Assembly (NCBI GenBank): GCA_029948255.1 | Contig: JALIZF010001881.1 | Coordinates: 248,001 to 312,000, forward strand | Source: Telmatactis stephensoni | Taxonomy: Eukaryota > Cnidaria > Anthozoa > Actiniaria > Isophelliidae | Length of the DNA stretch: 64,000 bases | Direction of reading: 5' to 3' | Shown: in pieces, positions 60,501 through 64,000 of the stretch | How positions within the stretch are numbered: the first letter of the stretch is position 1 | How the letters are laid out: each line of letters begins with the position of its first letter | Notes under the pieces: generated by a model | Told to the model about the DNA's origin: nothing | Databases searched by the model: none | Seen by the model: only the letters and a program-made list of their open reading frames with translations | Program-made: the position numbers and the translations under genes

Positions 60501-62901
60501 ATGGAACTAGAAATATTGAAAGATCATCACGGATATGTAAGCAATTTAGGCAATTGCTTTAGAAAAGCCCGAAAAAAAAAATTCGGGGCTTCGAATCCCG
60601 TTGAAGCCCCGAATTTTTTTTTTCGGGCTTTTCTAAAGCAATTGCCTAAATTGCTTACATATCCGTGATGATCTTTCAATATTTCTAGTTCCATTACCGC
60701 GGATCAATCCATATACATATACATTTACATTCCTATGTGGTATACTATGAACCCAACAAAATGGCCTGCTCCCAACATATGTGGCTTCATAGCTCAGTTG
60801 GCAGAGCATTGCACCGGTATCGCAAAGGTCATGGGTTCGAATCCCGTTGAAGCCCCGAATTTTTTTCGGGCTTTTCTAAAGCAATTGCCTAAATTGCTTA
60901 CATATCCGTGATGATCTTTCAATATTTCTAGTTCCATTACCGCGGATCAATCCATATACATATACAGTATAAACTATAATTCATTGTCATACATGATGGT
61001 ATCATGTTATAGTTAAAATATTTCGACAACCCGCAAAGTAACCCTTATCAGGGCACAATGTATGGAGCAAATTCCAGCGGCATTACACTTATACAAATAA
61101 ACAAACAGCGCGCTCACACAAGGTCCACGTGTTAAGCGCGCGGGCAAAACTATGATAAAAAGATGCACAATCAGTGATACAAAGACAAAAACAGCCTATA
61201 GCCAAACACAAAATAACAACAACAACAAAAAAAATAGTGCTAGTATAGCACGGTATTTGTGTAACAATACAATGTCAAATTAGTGGCGGTTAAATCCTTG
61301 ACGCTGTCTGTGTTAGCCATGGGTTTGCTACTTGGCTTTGTGCAAGGACTCTAGCAACTTCCTCTGACACCATTTCTTTGATCTCCTCGGGATGCTTACT
61401 TCTGTCCAAGGTATCGCGCGCGTGACCTGTAGTGTGAGCATGTTCAGCCAGAGCAGATCTCTCAGACTTTCCTCTTCTCACGTTCGTCTGGATTTCTTTC
61501 ATTCTTGTGGCCAGAGCTCTTCCGGTCTAGACTACTTCATCCTCACTACAAGGCACAGAGTATATTACATCTTTTTCTTTCGGATGGTATTTTGTCCTTT
61601 GGTCCTGATGATAAGAACGGCTTGATCATGGCGTTTGGTTTCAGACATGTCCTGATATTGTGCTGGTTGAGAAATCTTTGAATAATCTCTGTGGCATCTT
61701 TCACATATGGTAACGTTGTCACTCCTACGAAATTGTTGTCCGTTTGACTTGGGGGACGTGCTGTTCGTTGTTGGTTTGGGGGGAATACTTTCCAAGGAAA
61801 AGCGCTTAGGAGATCCATTATTTGCTAAAGCTCTCCTGATGTGATCTCGTCATTTGTGCATGTCTTTATGTGCTTCGTTGGCAATAAGACTTTCTACTCT
61901 GTGTAATAGAGTACCATGCCAAGAACAACTGCTTTATTTTGTGGTGACTATCAAATTGGACGTATCTTTCAGTATGATTGCGGTTGGTTTGCAGTAAATA
62001 GAGATGTCAATCGATACTTTCTCCAGAACCTTGCTTAGAGTATCCAAAAATGAAATACCCTTTTCATCGTACCTCTCTATAGTGATTTGAAGTTATTGTC
62101 ATAGTTGTTGAGATGACCATGCAAAGACGTAGTCATGCGGTGGTAAGCGCTCGATCGTCACTCCAGCTCCTCTATTACTAGATTATCTGGTCACACCTCG
62201 TACTCTTTACCTATTGGTACACGTGTATAATCATCGAACTTCACTCTAAACAATGGGCGTTTAGCCTGAAAGCTCAGTTATGAATAGATAACTTTAAGGT
62301 CTTAGAAAACTTTCAAGTATAAGATATACCCTAACAAAAGACCAAAGCATCCGATACATACCTAATTCATAAAAGGTATCTTTTAACAAACGTTTGTCGG
62401 ACGAAATGTCTAAATATGCCTACGAGGAATATGGGTAGGTACAAATATACAAAATATATATAAATAATTCCAAATATCCGATAATTTTAATTATTTCTAT
62501 AATAATTATTGCATGTATTGATTGCTCGAGAACCATGTTAACATACGCACAGATGATATGTCATATAATCTTACTCGCGCTCTGAAATTGGTTCAAATAT
62601 TTTCATTCAACACAAAAGAAATGAATTCCATTTTTCCGCGTGTCTGAAAACTCTATTAGATGCAATTAAGAAGACGTCAAGATGTACTGCGAACAACAGC
62701 CACGCCACTTGAGTTCGTCTTTAGGCGTACACCACAATTTAAAGCTTTAATCGATAACATATTCTCCATAATATATATACCTGTCTCGCATAGTTTTCCA
62801 GCAAAACCTTGTTTGCAGGAGCATTGAAATTCTTCATCACCAAATCCAACTTGGCATTGTCTGGTACCGTTTACTGAGCAAGGCTTGGATCGACAAGGGT
62901 T
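57511..62901 (-). CDS. EGF-fibrinogen-like protein, gene 2 (5' partial)
   Basis: Five exons on the minus strand: 62781-62901, 60112-60234, 59039-59167, 58546-58668 and 57511-58190, phases matching, 391 residues in view. Exon 1 seen is an EGF ([12 protein letters not shown]...GFAGKLCE). The next three are calcium-binding-type EGFs starting DVDEC, DIDEC and DVNEC. The last exon is a fibrinogen-related domain ([41 protein letters not shown]) ending at 57511 with its frame intact. The last four exons match gene 1 exon for exon (129-base EGF exon equal in both). The phase-0 acceptor at 62901 implies upstream exons, expected to include the signal peptide, beyond the window or unrecognised. Role inferred: secreted or matrix protein. 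Confidence 0.88.
58776..58876. repeat. (GAA)n/(GGA)n tract
   Basis: GAAGAAGAA and GGAGGA units in an intron of gene 2; yields a false poly-Leu frame. Confidence 0.95.
59271..59458. mobile_element. MITE with about 45-bp inverted ends
   Basis: CTTTTGCATCAGCTGGTCAC...ATGGTAGAAAATCTG and TCTGGCGGGCA on the left; CTTTTGCATCAACTGCTTGC, ATGGTACAAAATCTG, TCTGGCGGGCA in reverse on the right. Intron of gene 2. Confidence 0.85.
60341..60412 (-). tRNA. tRNA-like gene, left arm of palindrome
   Basis: 72 bases with a 7-bp acceptor stem (GGCTTCA/TGAAGCC), a 4-bp D stem, and an ATGGG/CCCGT T stem. A-box TAGCTCAGTTGG and B-box GGTTCGAATCC. In a seven-base loop the anticodon reads GGT (Thr), but base 33 is C not T and the anticodon stem has one mismatch. 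No CCA is encoded. It may be a tRNA-derived SINE head rather than a working tRNA. Confidence 0.6.
60783..60854 (+). tRNA. tRNA-like gene, right arm of palindrome
   Basis: Exact inverted partner of the copy at 60341-60412, same cloverleaf and same GGT anticodon reading. Directly followed by CCCCGAATTTTTTTCGGG, giving a Pol III-type terminator. Confidence 0.6.
60990..62150 (-). mobile_element. Dead Penelope-like element (RT end plus GIY-YIG-type domain)
   Basis: Minus-strand fragments read [11 protein letters not shown] and [23 protein letters not shown], then [29 protein letters not shown] and [26 protein letters not shown]. This is the order found at the C-terminus of Penelope-type reverse transcriptases with a GIY-YIG endonuclease. 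A TAG replaces the residue before TGR, and other stops and shifts occur. CCTGATAAGGGTTACTTTGC lies 3' of it. Confidence 0.75.
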
Positions 62902-64000
62902 CTGAAATCACATACAGGAAGAAAAGATCAGATGCAAAGCAAGACAGATATATATATATATAGCTAATTCAATTAACGTTGTCGCTGAAAAAAGCCTAAA
63001 GCCTAAAGCTTTGAAAGCGGAATCATTAATTTTTTTTCAACCTTTGACATTTATTACAATTAAGGAAACTCACTGTTATGCTTGCAAATTCTAAACTTGG
63101 ACACATATTCCTTAATTTCTTAATATAGCCTACACGCGAAGTTGTTACGTAAACAAAGATAGTTGAAGGCTTAGGCCTTTAGGCCTTTTTCTCAAGCGAC
63201 ACGTTAATTGAAATAGCTATATATAGTTAACAATATAGTAACAATTGCACTGAAATCCCGATATAAAGTTAACCCACTATAACGAACGATTTTGTCTGCA
63301 CCGTCTAACAGACAGTGTATGGACTTTAACCCAATATAGCGAATCCCATATATATAACGAACCAATAATTTCTATACTGTATCTACTCATCAATAATTCA
63401 GTCCCTTGGCATTTCATAACATCAAGGTTACAGTATATACGAAACTGATATAATATTCTCACGTGCAGAAATGTGCATTAAATGTGGCATCTGCCGTTTC
63501 CCGTTTACGTGAGGCTTAAACTCTCTGATACGTATACGTATACGTTGCATTATCAGACGTTAAGCTTAAGGACAGTGCCTACTAATATGAAGGTATTATC
63601 CTAAAAATCCTAGATGGGTATTAAATAATTCCTTATAGGTTGTTAGAATCCAAGAAAAATATTGGGGGTCACAACGCATTTTATGAGTTATACGTCATCA
63701 AATGTTGCAAAAAATGTATATTCTGCTGACCCAAAGAAAAAAAATATGAATTCTCCATATCTTCAGAAAGCTAGGTTCAAACTTTTTTTCCAAAAACACT
63801 TTAGGCATAATGCTCTTACTGTTCAATGGCGTGAAAACCATGAAAATCGAAATTTTTCAAGATTCTCTAATTTTTCAAGATTCTCTAATGGGAGCTTAAG
63901 CTTGACGTATACGGGAAATGGCAGAGGGAAGAGCCGATCACGTGAAGTAAACGCGAAAAGTAATCAGCTCACGTTTAATGCAAAACGCACAATGCCAGGC
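62902..64000. other. 5' flank/intron of gene 2, no exon recognised
   Basis: Besides the MITE copy at 62958-63222, a fragment with TATAACGAAC and AATATAGCGAATCCC motifs (63260-63370) resembles pogo-type ends. From about 63560 there is sequence related to the GGGGTCAC repeat family. No EGF or signal-peptide exon was found. Confidence 0.4.
62958..63222. mobile_element. MITE, copy B (GCCTAAAG family)
   Basis: TATAGCTAATTCAATTAACG then TTGTCGCTGAAAAAAGCCTA, ending in AATTGAAATAGCTATA. Similar along its length to 48156-48384. Confidence 0.85.

Larger units (their letters stand above)
60265..60963. mobile_element. Palindromic tRNA-bearing insertion with 14-bp target duplication
   Basis: About 700 bp made of two near-perfect inverted halves, meeting near 60600. 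Each half has one whole tRNA-like gene and, at the centre, a truncated second copy. ACAGTATAAACTAT stands on both sides (60251-60264 and 60964-60977). The tRNA-like parts are followed by CCCCGAATTTTTTTCGGG, a hairpin with a T run suited to Pol III termination. It lies 30 bases upstream, on the gene's strand, of the EGF exon at 60234. Confidence 0.9.

Overview
This is a eukaryotic, AT-rich, intron-rich animal window, most likely from an anthozoan cnidarian (stony coral or sea anemone). No sequence search could be run. The inference rests on a secreted chymotrypsin-like protease with a C-terminal ShKT domain, intronless class A receptors of the DRF type, PAN/EGF/fibrinogen-like secreted multidomain genes, canonical GT-AG introns and very many short foldback (MITE-like) elements.

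Layout. 2.3-7.5 kb: two divergently oriented single-exon GPCR genes (+ at 2278-3201, - at 6573-7511) with broken copies of a receptor 3' end beside the first. 8.8-13.9 kb: a complete six-exon TMEM222 (RTE1/DUF778 family) gene on +, whose fourth intron holds about 1.7 kb of 22-bp minisatellite. 14-25.8 kb: no convincing protein gene; foldback elements, an array of alternating inverted repeats (16.7-17.5 kb), a tandem block of imperfect hairpins (19.1-20.0 kb) and a poly(A) tract of about 165 bases. 25.9-33.2 kb: a twelve-exon PX plus four-SH3 adaptor gene (SH3PXD2/TKS-like) on -, with good splice sites but a reading frame broken many times in the SH3 half. 37.5-42.2 kb: a complete six-exon protease-ShKT gene on -. 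45.0-51.3 kb and 57.5-62.9 kb: two tandem paralogous - strand genes with EGF repeats and a C-terminal fibrinogen-related domain. The first also has a signal peptide and PAN domain and carries a one-base frameshift; the second runs out of its 5' exons within the window. Its introns hold a palindromic tRNA-bearing insertion and a dead Penelope-like element.

The genes do not form one pathway. The two receptors look like local duplicates that have exchanged sequence; the two EGF/fibrinogen-like genes are tandem duplicates for secreted or matrix proteins; TMEM222 is a housekeeping membrane protein. The most unusual items are the tRNA-bearing palindrome with a 14-bp target duplication just upstream of a 3' splice site, the receptor tract of near-identity at nucleotide level, the hairpin series with a covarying arm base, and the frame-broken but splice-intact PX-SH3 gene.
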